From: Lachnospiraceae bacterium C7
GTDB taxonomy: Bacteria; Bacillota; Clostridia; Lachnospirales; Lachnospiraceae
DNA length: 64,000 bases
Reading direction: 5' to 3'
Assembly (NCBI GenBank): GCA_900113385.1
Contig: FOPE01000007.1
Span: forward strand, 1-64,000
Below, one piece after another: positions 28,558 to 37,620 of the stretch. The position numbers and the translations under genes were made by a program. Within the stretch, counting starts at the first letter, position 1. Every line of letters starts with the position of its first letter. The notes under the pieces are model-generated. The model was given only the letters and a program-made list of their open reading frames with translations, did no database searches and was not told the DNA's origin.

Positions 28558-31500
28558 GTGAAAACATTTTTAGAATCCATAAAAGATTTTAATGCTTATT
28601 CAGAGATAGCAAAAGACTATAAAAACAAATCAGGACTAATAACTATAACAGGTGTGCTAGATGCAGCAAAGCCACATTTAGCCTACGTATTAGACCAAGA
28701 GAGAAAACATAAAATAATAGTAGCTTGTGATGAATTAAAAGCAAAAGAATTATATGATAATTATAGTTTTTTTGATGAAGATGTAGTGTATTATCCAGAA
28801 AAAGATATTTTATTTTATCAGTCGGATATTAGGGGAAACCTTTTGACGGCTCAAAGAATAGAAGCATTAAAACAAATAAATGAAGGTAAATGCACAATTG
28901 TAACTACATTTAATGCGCTGATGAATACAATGGCACCAAAAGAAAAAACATTTGGAAGCGTCATAACTATACAATCAGAGCAAGAATTAAATCTAGATAA
29001 AATATCTCAAAAGCTTGTTAGAATGGGATATAAAAAAGAGTATCAAGTAGAGGCAAGAGGACAATTTGCAATGCGAGGTGGAATTGTAGATATTTTTCCA
29101 CTAACAGAAGAAAATCCTATTCGAATAGAGATGTGGGGCGACGAAGTTGATAATATAAGAAGTTTTGATGTAGAAAATCAAAGATCAATTGACAGCCTAG
29201 ACGAGATAGTAATTTTCCCAGCATGTGAATTAGTTCTTACAGAAGAAGAACTTGATGCCGGAATAACTAGAATGAAAAAAGAGGCAAAGACCTTTTATGA
29301 AAAACTTCGTAAACAAATGAAGATAGAAGAGGCTCATAGAGTCAAGGAACAGGCAGAAGAATTAGAAGAAGAATGGAAAGAAATGGCCATGACAGAAGGT
29401 CAAGACGCATATCTTTCCTATTTTTGTGATGTAAAAACATCTCTTTTAGACTACTTTGATAAAGATGATACAGAAATTATTTTTGATGAATTGCAAAGAT
29501 GTGTAGAGAGAGGAAAGCAAACAGAAATCGAATACACAGAGAGCATGAGTCATAGATTAGCAGCAGGTTATATATTGCCTGGGCAAATGAAGGAGCTATT
29601 TACACATAAAGAGATTTTAGGAAAGCTCAATAAATTCAAGACAATAGCACTTGCCATGCTTGATGATAAAACTCAAGGTCTAGTGCCACTTCAAGAATAT
29701 AGTATTAGAGTAAAAAGTGTTAATGGCTATAAAAATAGTTTTGAATTACTTCTTAAGGATTTACAAGTTTATAAAAAAAATAAATACAAAATCATAGTAT
29801 TGTCAGGCTCAAGAACTAGAGCTCAAAGACTTGCAAAAGATTTAATGGATAACGAATTAGAGTGTTTTTTTTCAGAGGACAAAGACAAAAACTTACAAAA
29901 TGGCGAAATAATGGTAAGTTATGGCAATCTTCATAGAGGTTTTGAGTATCCAGACTATAGATTTGTTGTAATAACAGAAACAGACATTTTTGGAGCAGAA
30001 AAAAAGAAAAAGAAGCGACAAAAGAAATACGAAGGCGAAAGAATTCAAAGCTTTACAGATTTAAGCGTGGGAGATTATGTTGTTCATGAAAATCACGGAC
30101 TTGGAATATATAGAGGAATTGAAAAGATTGAAGTAGACCATAAAATGAAGGATTACATCAAAATAGAATATGCCAATAGTGGAAATCTTTATATTCTTGC
30201 AACGCAATTAGAACTGATTCAAAAGTATGCGGGAAAAGATGCTAGAAAGCCTAAACTAAATAAACTTGGTGGAAAAGAATGGACTAAAACTAAAAATAAA
30301 GTTAGAACAGCAGTTAAAGAAATTGCAGCAGATTTAGTGAAACTTTATGCAGCTAGATCAAAAGAAGATGGATTTGCATATGGTCCAGATACAGTATGGC
30401 AAAAAGAATTTGAAGAACTTTTCCCATATGAAGAAACAAGGGACCAAGAACTTGCAATTGAAGCCACAAAGCGAGATATGGAAAGCCACAAAATCATGGA
30501 TAGATTAGTATGTGGAGACGTGGGATATGGAAAAACTGAGATAGCTATTAGAGCTGCATTTAAAGCTGTACAAGAAGGAAAACAAGTAGCATATCTAGTA
30601 CCGACAACTATTTTAGCACAGCAGCATTACAACACATTTGTCCAAAGAATGAAGGATTTTCCAATAAACGTGGCCGGATTAAGTAGATTTAGATCTACTG
30701 CAGAACAGAAAAAAGCTATAGAAGGCCTAAAGAATGGACAAATTGACATAGTTGTAGGAACGCACAGAATATTGTCGAAAGATATAGGATTCAAAGATTT
30801 AGGATTACTTATTATAGATGAAGAACAACGATTTGGAGTTGCTCATAAAGAAAAGATAAAGCAAATGAAGGAAAACGTAGATGTTTTAACCTTAACTGCC
30901 ACACCAATTCCAAGAACATTGCATATGAGCTTAATTGGAATAAGAGATATGAGTGTCTTAGAAGAACCACCAATGGATAGAATTCCTATTCAAACATACG
31001 TAACTCAATACAATGAAGAAATGGTTAGAGAAGCCATTAATAGAGAGTTAGCACGAGGTGGACAAGTATTTTATGTATATAATAAGGTGAAAGATATTGC
31101 TGAAGTAGCAAATAAAGTACAATCGCTGTTGCCAGATGCAACTGTAGCTTACGCCCATGGACAAATGAAAGTTACAGAATTAGAAAATATTATGTATGAC
31201 TTTATCAATGGGGATATAGATGTATTAGTTTCAACAACTATTATAGAAACTGGATTAGATATATCTAATGTAAATACGATGATTATACAAGATGCAGAAA
31301 ACTTAGGACTATCGCAATTGTACCAATTGAGAGGACGAGTAGGTAGAAGCAATAGAACATCTTATGCATTTTTAATGTATAAGCCAGGGAAAATGCTAAA
31401 AGAAGTAGCAGAAAAAAGACTAGCTGCCATGAAAGAATATTCAGATTTAGGAAGCGGTTTTAAAATAGCAATGCGAGATCTAGAAATTAGAGGCGCAGGA

Positions 31501-32163
31501 AATTTGCTAGGAGCAGAGCAAAGTGGCCACATGGAAGCAATTGGTTATGACCTATATTGTAAAATGCTAAATGAAGCAGTCAAAGAAGCCAAAGGTGAAA
31601 AAGTGGAAGAAAGATTTGATACATCAATTGATATCAAAACAAATGCATTTATTCCTGAAAAATACATTGCGAATGAATATCAAAAACTTGATATATATAA
31701 ACGTATAGCAGGTATAGAAAATCAAGAAGAAGCTGATGATATGTTAGAAGAGCTTATTGATAGATTTGGTGAACCACCAAAATCAGTTCAAAACCTATTA
31801 GCAATAGCTCGCCTCAAAATGTTAGCACATAAACTATATATAGAAGAAATAGTGCAGACAGATGATATCATTAAACTTAAAATGTTCGAAAAAGCTAAAA
31901 TAGATCCAGTAATGATACCAAAATTAGTGGAAATACATTCACCGGCACTAAAATTTATACCAGACACAAAGCAACCATATTTTTCATATACAATGAATAT
32001 AAATAACCGCGGAACTGTAGGAAAAAGAAATTCAAGTAGAATTTTAGGAACTCGAGTTACTTCAAGAAAGCCAACGGGAATAAAAAATAAAAATACACAA
32101 GATTCCATAGCAATATTGGACAAATTATTGAAGGATATGGAAAAAATCTTGCTAGAAAATTAG
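28558..32163 (+). CDS. mfd: Transcription-repair coupling factor
   Basis: 1201 residues. Mfd removes stalled RNA polymerase at lesions and recruits UvrA. The order is a UvrB-like N-terminal part, the RNA polymerase interaction region near YVVHENHGLGIYRG, the translocase with Walker A GDVGYGKT (653-660) and DEEQ (754-757), then the RecG-like RGRVGRS motif and a C-terminal TRCF domain. It has a GTG start after GAGGTAGAA. Confidence 0.97.
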   Translation: MKTFLESIKDFNAYSEIAKDYKNKSGLITITGVLDAAKPHLAYVLDQERKHKIIVACDELKAKELYDNYSFFDEDVVYYPEKDILFYQSDIRGNLLTAQRIEALKQINEGKCTIVTTFNALMNTMAPKEKTFGSVITIQSEQELNLDKISQKLVRMGYKKEYQVEARGQFAMRGGIVDIFPLTEENPIRIEMWGDEVDNIRSFDVENQRSIDSLDEIVIFPACELVLTEEELDAGITRMKKEAKTFYEKLRKQMKIEEAHRVKEQAEELEEEWKEMAMTEGQDAYLSYFCDVKTSLLDYFDKDDTEIIFDELQRCVERGKQTEIEYTESMSHRLAAGYILPGQMKELFTHKEILGKLNKFKTIALAMLDDKTQGLVPLQEYSIRVKSVNGYKNSFELLLKDLQVYKKNKYKIIVLSGSRTRAQRLAKDLMDNELECFFSEDKDKNLQNGEIMVSYGNLHRGFEYPDYRFVVITETDIFGAEKKKKKRQKKYEGERIQSFTDLSVGDYVVHENHGLGIYRGIEKIEVDHKMKDYIKIEYANSGNLYILATQLELIQKYAGKDARKPKLNKLGGKEWTKTKNKVRTAVKEIAADLVKLYAARSKEDGFAYGPDTVWQKEFEELFPYEETRDQELAIEATKRDMESHKIMDRLVCGDVGYGKTEIAIRAAFKAVQEGKQVAYLVPTTILAQQHYNTFVQRMKDFPINVAGLSRFRSTAEQKKAIEGLKNGQIDIVVGTHRILSKDIGFKDLGLLIIDEEQRFGVAHKEKIKQMKENVDVLTLTATPIPRTLHMSLIGIRDMSVLEEPPMDRIPIQTYVTQYNEEMVREAINRELARGGQVFYVYNKVKDIAEVANKVQSLLPDATVAYAHGQMKVTELENIMYDFINGDIDVLVSTTIIETGLDISNVNTMIIQDAENLGLSQLYQLRGRVGRSNRTSYAFLMYKPGKMLKEVAEKRLAAMKEYSDLGSGFKIAMRDLEIRGAGNLLGAEQSGHMEAIGYDLYCKMLNEAVKEAKGEKVEERFDTSIDIKTNAFIPEKYIANEYQKLDIYKRIAGIENQEEADDMLEELIDRFGEPPKSVQNLLAIARLKMLAHKLYIEEIVQTDDIIKLKMFEKAKIDPVMIPKLVEIHSPALKFIPDTKQPYFSYTMNINNRGTVGKRNSSRILGTRVTSRKPTGIKNKNTQDSIAILDKLLKDMEKILLEN

Positions 32164-32186
32164 AAAAGCACTATAATAATCCATAG

Positions 32187-32207
32187 ATTGTATTAGTAAA
32201 ATACAAT
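32187..32207. repeat. Inverted repeat after mfd
   Basis: ATTGTATT-agtaa-AATACAAT, a perfect 8-base dyad 23 bases after mfd. No T run follows, so it may be an operator for the next gene or a weak hairpin. Confidence 0.45.
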
Positions 32208-32283
32208 AAAATTAGATAAAAATACTAGCGCTGTAATAGCAAAATAAAAGACAGAAAATAAAAAGACGTGATTGGGAGGGCTT

Positions 32284-33372
32284 ATGAAAGCAAAACGTAT
32301 AGCAGCATTATTCGTAGCAACAACACTTTGCATTTCAACACTTTTTGGATGTGCAATTAATAAAAATGAAGTAGCAGCTACATATAAAGGTGGCGAGGTA
32401 AAATTAGGTGAAGCCAATTTCTTCGCAAGATATCAGCAAGCAGCAGTTGAACCAATGTATAAACAGTATTATGGAGACAAAGTGTGGAGCCAAAGTTTTA
32501 GCGCAGATGGTGGAACATTAGAAGATCAAACAATTACTCAAAGTATTGATTCATTACATAAGCTTCATACATTAAAGGATCATGCAAAAGATAAAAATGT
32601 TTCTTTAACAAAAAATGAAAAAAATGCAATTAAAAAAGCAGCAAAAAAATTCATCAAAGACAATAAAAAAGATACATTAGATGAAATGACAGCAGATGAA
32701 AGTACTGTAGAAGATGTGTTAGAGTTATATACATACCAGGCAAAGATGAGAAAAGAAATCATTAAAGATGCAGACACAAATGTTTCAGCAGAAGAAGCTA
32801 ACATGAGAGCATATTCCATGATTAGAGTGGATTTATCAGGAAAAATGGATCAGCAAACAGGTCAGCAAACAGCTTATACAGCAGATGAATTGAAAGAAGT
32901 AAAAGCTAACGCTAAGAAGATGGCTGAAGAGATTAAATCTGGAGCAGACATGACAAAAACTGCAGAAAAGTATGGAAATACTGTAACACCAGGAACATAT
33001 GGTAAAGATGATTCAACATTAGAGAGCAAAGTGAAAAAAGAGTTAGATAAGTTAAAAGAAGGAGAAGTTTCTTCACTTATTAAAACAGACACAGCTCTTT
33101 ACGTTGTAAGAATTGATAAAAACACAGATAAAGACGCAACAGAACAAAATAAAAAATCAATTATTTCTCAACGCCAGGAAAAATTATTCTCTGACACAAT
33201 TAAAAAATGGCAAAAGGGAGATAAATGGAAAGTAAACAAAAAAGCAATTGAAAAGATTTCATTTAAGAATTCTTTAAATAAAACAGTAAAAGAAAACACA
33301 GAAAAAGCTAGTACAAATCAGCAAACAACAAGTACACAAAATGCAACAGAATCAACATCAACTCAAAAATAA
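32284..33372 (+). CDS. PpiC/SurA-type peptidyl-prolyl isomerase lipoprotein
   Basis: 362 residues. It has a lipoprotein signal with lipobox LFGC (Cys 23), then a helical N-terminal part, a parvulin-like domain at about 170-275 (ADMTKTAEKYGNTVTPGTYG), and a Ser/Thr/Gln-rich tail. It is probably a foldase on the outer face of the membrane, like PrsA. GGGAGG at 32274-32279 lies before the ATG at 32284, not the in-frame TTG at 32272. Confidence 0.8.
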   Translation: MKAKRIAALFVATTLCISTLFGCAINKNEVAATYKGGEVKLGEANFFARYQQAAVEPMYKQYYGDKVWSQSFSADGGTLEDQTITQSIDSLHKLHTLKDHAKDKNVSLTKNEKNAIKKAAKKFIKDNKKDTLDEMTADESTVEDVLELYTYQAKMRKEIIKDADTNVSAEEANMRAYSMIRVDLSGKMDQQTGQQTAYTADELKEVKANAKKMAEEIKSGADMTKTAEKYGNTVTPGTYGKDDSTLESKVKKELDKLKEGEVSSLIKTDTALYVVRIDKNTDKDATEQNKKSIISQRQEKLFSDTIKKWQKGDKWKVNKKAIEKISFKNSLNKTVKENTEKASTNQQTTSTQNATESTSTQK

Positions 33373-33465
33373 TTTAGACAAAATACACTAAAGTGAAACA
33401 GTTGAGTGAAATGTTGTTGCAATAAGCAATATTTAGTTGTAAAATATAAAATGTATATAAACTAG

Positions 33466-33497
33466 ACATCTAGGCTCTATTGCCTAGATGTTTTTTT
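33466..33497 (+). terminator. Terminator-like hairpin just before aroK
   Basis: ACATCTAGGC pairs with GCCTAGATGT, followed by seven T. The T run leads straight into the aroK Shine-Dalgarno AGGAGAG. It can end the foldase transcript or act as an attenuator for aroK. Confidence 0.85.
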
Positions 33498-33507
33498 AGG
33501 AGAGATT

Positions 33508-34017
33508 ATGAAAAAAGGAAATAATATAGTGCTAATTGGAATGCCAGGTGTAGGAAAAAGTACAGTTGGTGTAATTTTAGCCAAGGTAAAAGGATACAAT
33601 TTTGTAGATGCAGATTTACTAATTCAAGAGCAAGAAGGGAGGCTTCTTCATGAAATAATTTCTGAGGAAGGGACAGAAGACTTTTTGCGCATAGAAGAAG
33701 AGGTAAATGCTTCTATTGTTGCAGATAAAACAATTATAGCAACAGGGGGAAGCGTAGTTTATGGAACACAAGCTATGAAGCATCTTAGTGAAATCGGTAC
33801 AATTGTTTATTTGAAAGTTTCGTATAATACATTAGAAAAGAGACTAGAAGATATCAAAGGAAGAGGAGTCGTATTAAAGGACGGACAAACCCTAAAGGAC
33901 TTGTACGATGAAAGAACACCGATTTACGAAAGATATGCAGACATAACTGTAAACGAAGAACATCTTAATGTAGAACAAACAGTAGATGCGTTAGAAAATA
34001 AACTAAAAAGTTGCTAA
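33508..34017 (+). CDS. aroK: Shikimate kinase
   Basis: 169 residues with P-loop GMPGVGKST, the shikimate-binding DAD near residue 33, and TGGSVV in the middle. It phosphorylates shikimate in aromatic amino acid synthesis. It stands apart from other aro genes. The start follows AGGAGAG. Confidence 0.9.
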   Translation: MKKGNNIVLIGMPGVGKSTVGVILAKVKGYNFVDADLLIQEQEGRLLHEIISEEGTEDFLRIEEEVNASIVADKTIIATGGSVVYGTQAMKHLSEIGTIVYLKVSYNTLEKRLEDIKGRGVVLKDGQTLKDLYDERTPIYERYADITVNEEHLNVEQTVDALENKLKSC

Positions 34018-34058
34018 AAAAAATATTAAAAATTTATAAATATTAGCAAAAATGCAAA

Positions 34059-34088
34059 TTGACAAAATAACCTATTACAAACTATAAT
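34059..34088 (+). promoter_or_regulatory. murA promoter
   Basis: TTGACA (34059-34064), an 18-base spacer and TATAAT (34083-34088). Confidence 0.85.
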
Positions 34089-34158
34089 AAGTTGTTTGAA
34101 GAGATTATTAAAGAGATTAAAAACTCAAGCTGATGAGTATTAATTACTGAGGTGTGAG

Positions 34159-35451
34159 ATGGAACAATACGTGATCAAGGGTGGCCATACTTTACATGGC
34201 GAAGTTGAGATTGGTGGAGCTAAAAATGCAGCACTTGCTATTTTAGCAGCAGCCACTATGACAGACGAAACAGTTACAATTGAAAATTTACCTGATGTTC
34301 GAGATATTAATGTTTTATTACAGGCTATTGAGGAATTAGGTGCAAAAGTTAATAGAATGAGTCCTCATAAGGTTTCAATCAATGGCTCATTTATCAGAAG
34401 CTATTGTGTAGATAATGAATTTATTAGAAAGATTCGAGCATCATACTACTTAATCGGTGCATTACTTGGAAAGTATAATAATGCAGAAGTTGCTCTTCCA
34501 GGTGGATGTGATATCGGTAGCCGTCCTATTGATTTACATATCAAAGGATTTAAGGCTATGGGAGCAGAAGTAGAAATTGCACATGGACTTGTTGCAGCAA
34601 AAGCTGAAAAGTTAAAAGGTACACATATCTATTTAGATAAAGTATCTGTAGGTGCAACTATCAACATTATGATGGCAGCTGCAATGGCAGAAGGAAAAAC
34701 TGTTATTGAGAATGCAGCTAAAGAGCCACATATCGTTGATGTAGCTAACTTCTTAAACAGTATGGGAGCAAACATTCGTGGAGCAGGTACAGATGTTATT
34801 CGTATCGTTGGTGTATCTAAATTACACTCTACAGAATACGCAGTAATTCCTGATCAAATCGAAGCAGGTACATTTATGTGTGCAGCAGCAGCTACAGGCG
34901 GAGATGTATTAGTTAAGAATGTTATTCCAAAACATTTAGAAGCTACAAGTGCTAAGCTCATCGAAGCAGGATGTAAAATTGAAGAATACGACGATGCTGT
35001 TCGTGTAATCGCTCCAAAGCGTTTAACACATACACAAGTTACTACATTACCATATCCAGGATTCCCAACAGATATGCAGCCACAGATGGCAGTAGTACTT
35101 GGAATAGCAGAAGGAACTAGTACAGTTACAGAAAGCATTTTTGAAAATCGATTCAAATATGTAGATGAACTTACTAGAATGGGTGCAACTATCAAAGTTG
35201 AAGGTAATGTTGCAATCATCAGCGGTATTAAAAAATACACAGGGGCAAGAGTTAATGCACCAGATCTTAGAGCAGGCGCTGCACTTGTTATTGCAGGTCT
35301 TGCAGGTGAAGGCATTACAGTAGTTGATGACATACATTACGTTGAAAGAGGATACGAGCACTTAGAAGAGAAACTTCGTAAATTAGGAGCTGTAATTGAC
35401 AAAGTCTCTTCTGAAAAAGAATTACATAAATTTATTCTTAAAGTATCATAA
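34159..35451 (+). CDS. murA: UDP-N-acetylglucosamine 1-carboxyvinyltransferase
   Basis: 430 residues. It performs the first committed step of peptidoglycan synthesis. The catalytic cysteine is present at residue 117 (ALPGGCDIGSRPID), the fosfomycin target. The N-terminal signature GGAKNAALAILAA is intact. It has its own promoter and a weak GAGGTG ribosome site. Confidence 0.96.
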   Translation: MEQYVIKGGHTLHGEVEIGGAKNAALAILAAATMTDETVTIENLPDVRDINVLLQAIEELGAKVNRMSPHKVSINGSFIRSYCVDNEFIRKIRASYYLIGALLGKYNNAEVALPGGCDIGSRPIDLHIKGFKAMGAEVEIAHGLVAAKAEKLKGTHIYLDKVSVGATINIMMAAAMAEGKTVIENAAKEPHIVDVANFLNSMGANIRGAGTDVIRIVGVSKLHSTEYAVIPDQIEAGTFMCAAAATGGDVLVKNVIPKHLEATSAKLIEAGCKIEEYDDAVRVIAPKRLTHTQVTTLPYPGFPTDMQPQMAVVLGIAEGTSTVTESIFENRFKYVDELTRMGATIKVEGNVAIISGIKKYTGARVNAPDLRAGAALVIAGLAGEGITVVDDIHYVERGYEHLEEKLRKLGAVIDKVSSEKELHKFILKVS

Positions 35452-35553
35452 TTAATTTGTGAAATGCATTAGTGTACATCTCAAATGAGATGATACCGCC
35501 CTCTAGGCAAAGCGTAGACGAGCAAGGGGTTGAATGAATTGATATGAAGAAAA
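35452..35553 (+). other. murA 3' region with possible structure
   Basis: About 100 bases of higher GC than the surroundings: CATCTC-aaat-GAGATG, then CCCT pairing with AGGG. A ten-codon ORF (35544-35576, ending Tyr-Tyr-stop) follows AAGGGG and runs into the terminator stem. It is not recognised as a known RNA family. Confidence 0.35.
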
Positions 35554-35592
35554 GAGAAGCAATCAACTATTATTAGTTATTGCTTCTTTTTT
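35554..35592 (+). terminator. murA terminator
   Basis: AGAAGCAAT pairs with ATTGCTTCT and a T run follows. Confidence 0.9.
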
Positions 35593-35613
35593 GATGTGAA
35601 ATAAAACTTGTCA

Positions 35614-35642
35614 TTGACAGATAAATACTAAAGTGATACAAT
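35614..35642 (+). promoter_or_regulatory. metK promoter
   Basis: TTGACA (35614-35619), a 17-base spacer and TACAAT (35637-35642), about 33 bases upstream of the riboswitch. Confidence 0.88.
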
Positions 35643-35674
35643 GCAAAATATATATGTATTATAATATTAATTTT

Positions 35675-35798
35675 CTCTTATTCAGAGTGATGGAGATACA
35701 AAGGATCTATGAAGTCACGGCAACCCCGTTCTTCTCGTATTGAGTAGATGCGTGAGACAGGAAGGTGCCAACCTGAGCGATAATTCGAACAATAAGAG
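35675..35798 (+). promoter_or_regulatory. SAM riboswitch (S-box type)
   Basis: P1 is CTCTTATT with AATAAGAG. Inside are AGAGTGATGGAG, TATGAAGTCACGGCAACC and AAGGTGCCAACC, the conserved S-box core. The P2 segment (GATACAAAGGATC) differs from the common GGGACTGGCCC, so the pseudoknot must be a variant. A terminator follows at 35818-35847, so SAM binding should switch metK off by early termination. Confidence 0.9.
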
Positions 35799-35817
35799 GA
35801 TTAGTTATTTATTAATT

Positions 35818-35847
35818 GGTCCGCTTGGTTGTCAAGTGGATTTTTTT
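35818..35847 (+). terminator. Riboswitch expression-platform terminator
   Basis: TCCGCTTG pairs with CAAGTGGA around gttgt, followed by seven T. Confidence 0.9.
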
Positions 35848-36143
35848 ATGCACTTATAAGATTTGTATAGATATAATATACAAGCTGATATTTTTTAATA
35901 TTAAATATAAATATGGGATATCATACATAAGTATAAGACATTACATATAAATACGAGATATCACATAAAATATAAGAAATTAATTATATAGCAGAAAAAT
36001 ATCCGATATATATATTAAGTATAGTAAAGCAAGCGGCACTGCTTGTTTGATTGATTTTCGTAGAATATCGAGTTAGAAGTTATAAGTCATAAAGAATTAG
36101 GTATGGTTTGTTGAAGAATATGAGATATAGAAAGGACCAAAAG
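35848..36143 (+). other. Long untranslated stretch between riboswitch and metK
   Basis: 296 bases with no gene. It is AT-rich, with an imperfect ~36-base repeat at about 35908-35980 and a small hairpin CAAGC-ggcact-GCTTG near 36030-36046. No further promoter is convincing. Confidence 0.5.
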
Positions 36144-37325
36144 ATGGAGAAATTATTATTTACATCAGAATCAGTAACAGAAGGTCACCCAGATAAAATG
36201 TGTGATGCAATTTCAGATGCAATTTTAGATGAATGCATGAAACAAGATCCTATGAGCCGTGTTGCATGTGAAGCAACTACTTGTACAGGATTTGTTTTAG
36301 TAACAGGAGAGATTACAACAAAAGCCCAACTAGATATTCCTTCAATTGTTAGAGAAACAGTCAATGAAATCGGATATAATGATGCAAAAACTGGATTTGA
36401 TGGTAACACATGTGCAGTTATGGTAGCTTTAGATCAGCAGTCAGCAGATATTGCTATGGGTGTTGATAAAGCACTTGAAGCTAGAGAAGGCGCACTTAAA
36501 GATGAACTTGATACAGGTGCAGGAGATCAAGGTATGATGTTTGGATATGCTACAAACGAGACACCAGAATTTATGCCATACCCTATTTCATTAGCACACA
36601 AATTATCACGTAGACTTACAGAAGTTAGAAAAGATGGTACATTAAGCTATTTAAGACCGGACGGAAAAACTCAAGTATCAGTAGAATATGATGAAGATGG
36701 AAAACCAAAAAGACTTGAGACAGTTGTATTATCTACACAACATGATGAAGACGTTACACAAGAGCAGATTCATACAGATATCAAAAAATATGTCTTTGAT
36801 CCAGTTTTACCACAAGAATTAATTGATGATAAAACTAAATTTTATATAAATCCAACAGGACGTTTTGTAATCGGTGGACCACACGGAGATGCAGGACTTA
36901 CAGGACGTAAGATTATTGTAGATACATACGGTGGAATGGCTCGTCACGGCGGTGGAGCATTCTCAGGAAAAGATTGTACAAAAGTAGATAGATCAGCAGC
37001 TTATGCAGCACGTTACGTTGCAAAGAATATTGTAGCAGCTGGACTTGCTGATAAATGTGAAATTCAGCTTTCATATGCAATTGGTGTAGCTGAACCAACA
37101 TCTATCAACGTAGATACATTTGGAACAGGAAAATTATCAAGCGAGAAATTAGTAGAAATCGTAAGAAAACACTTTGATCTTCGTCCAGCAGGAATTATCA
37201 AAATGTTAGATTTACGTAGACCAATTTATCGTGGAACAGCAGCTTACGGACACTTTGGACGCACAGATTTAAATCTTCCATGGGAAGCAACAGATAAGGT
37301 TGAGGATTTAAAAAAATATTTATAA
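36144..37325 (+). CDS. metK: S-adenosylmethionine synthase
   Basis: 393 residues starting [18 protein letters not shown]. It makes SAM from Met and ATP. Signatures [13 protein letters not shown] and GGGAFSGKD are intact. An upstream in-frame ATG-like start at 36108 has no ribosome site, while AAAGGA lies 7 bases before 36144. It is controlled by the SAM riboswitch. Confidence 0.97.
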   Translation: MEKLLFTSESVTEGHPDKMCDAISDAILDECMKQDPMSRVACEATTCTGFVLVTGEITTKAQLDIPSIVRETVNEIGYNDAKTGFDGNTCAVMVALDQQSADIAMGVDKALEAREGALKDELDTGAGDQGMMFGYATNETPEFMPYPISLAHKLSRRLTEVRKDGTLSYLRPDGKTQVSVEYDEDGKPKRLETVVLSTQHDEDVTQEQIHTDIKKYVFDPVLPQELIDDKTKFYINPTGRFVIGGPHGDAGLTGRKIIVDTYGGMARHGGGAFSGKDCTKVDRSAAYAARYVAKNIVAAGLADKCEIQLSYAIGVAEPTSINVDTFGTGKLSSEKLVEIVRKHFDLRPAGIIKMLDLRRPIYRGTAAYGHFGRTDLNLPWEATDKVEDLKKYL

Positions 37326-37447
37326 AATAACAACAAAAGCAAAACAGCAATAAAACAACTATAAGGCTGTTATAAAGTATTTATAAAAAATATTATATAA
37401 GTAAATACGCATTAAGTGTTGAGAAAATCACATATATAATTAAAGGA

Positions 37448-37492
37448 AGAGGATTAAATAGTTAAAATAGCTATTTAATCCTCTCTTTTTTT
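37448..37492 (+). terminator. metK terminator
   Basis: AGAGGATTAAATAG pairs with CTATTTAATCCTCT, followed by c and a T run: a 14-base perfect stem. Confidence 0.92.
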
Positions 37493-37576
37493 AGAAAAAA
37501 TTTATTTTACTTTAATAATATTAAAATAAAAATGGTTTTTAACGATAAATATAGTGTAGGGGGACGCCTAAATATA

Positions 37577-37614
37577 AGCAAAGGAGATGCAAATTATAGC
37601 AAAGGAGATGCAAA
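37577..37614 (+). repeat. Duplicated ribosome-site segment before the kinase gene
   Basis: AGCAAAGGAGATGCAAA occurs twice (37577-37593 and 37598-37614), each with a full AAAGGAG. The second copy ends 6 bases before the kinase ATG, which leaves 13 bases between its GGAG and the start. Confidence 0.85.
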
Positions 37615-37620
37615 AATAAC

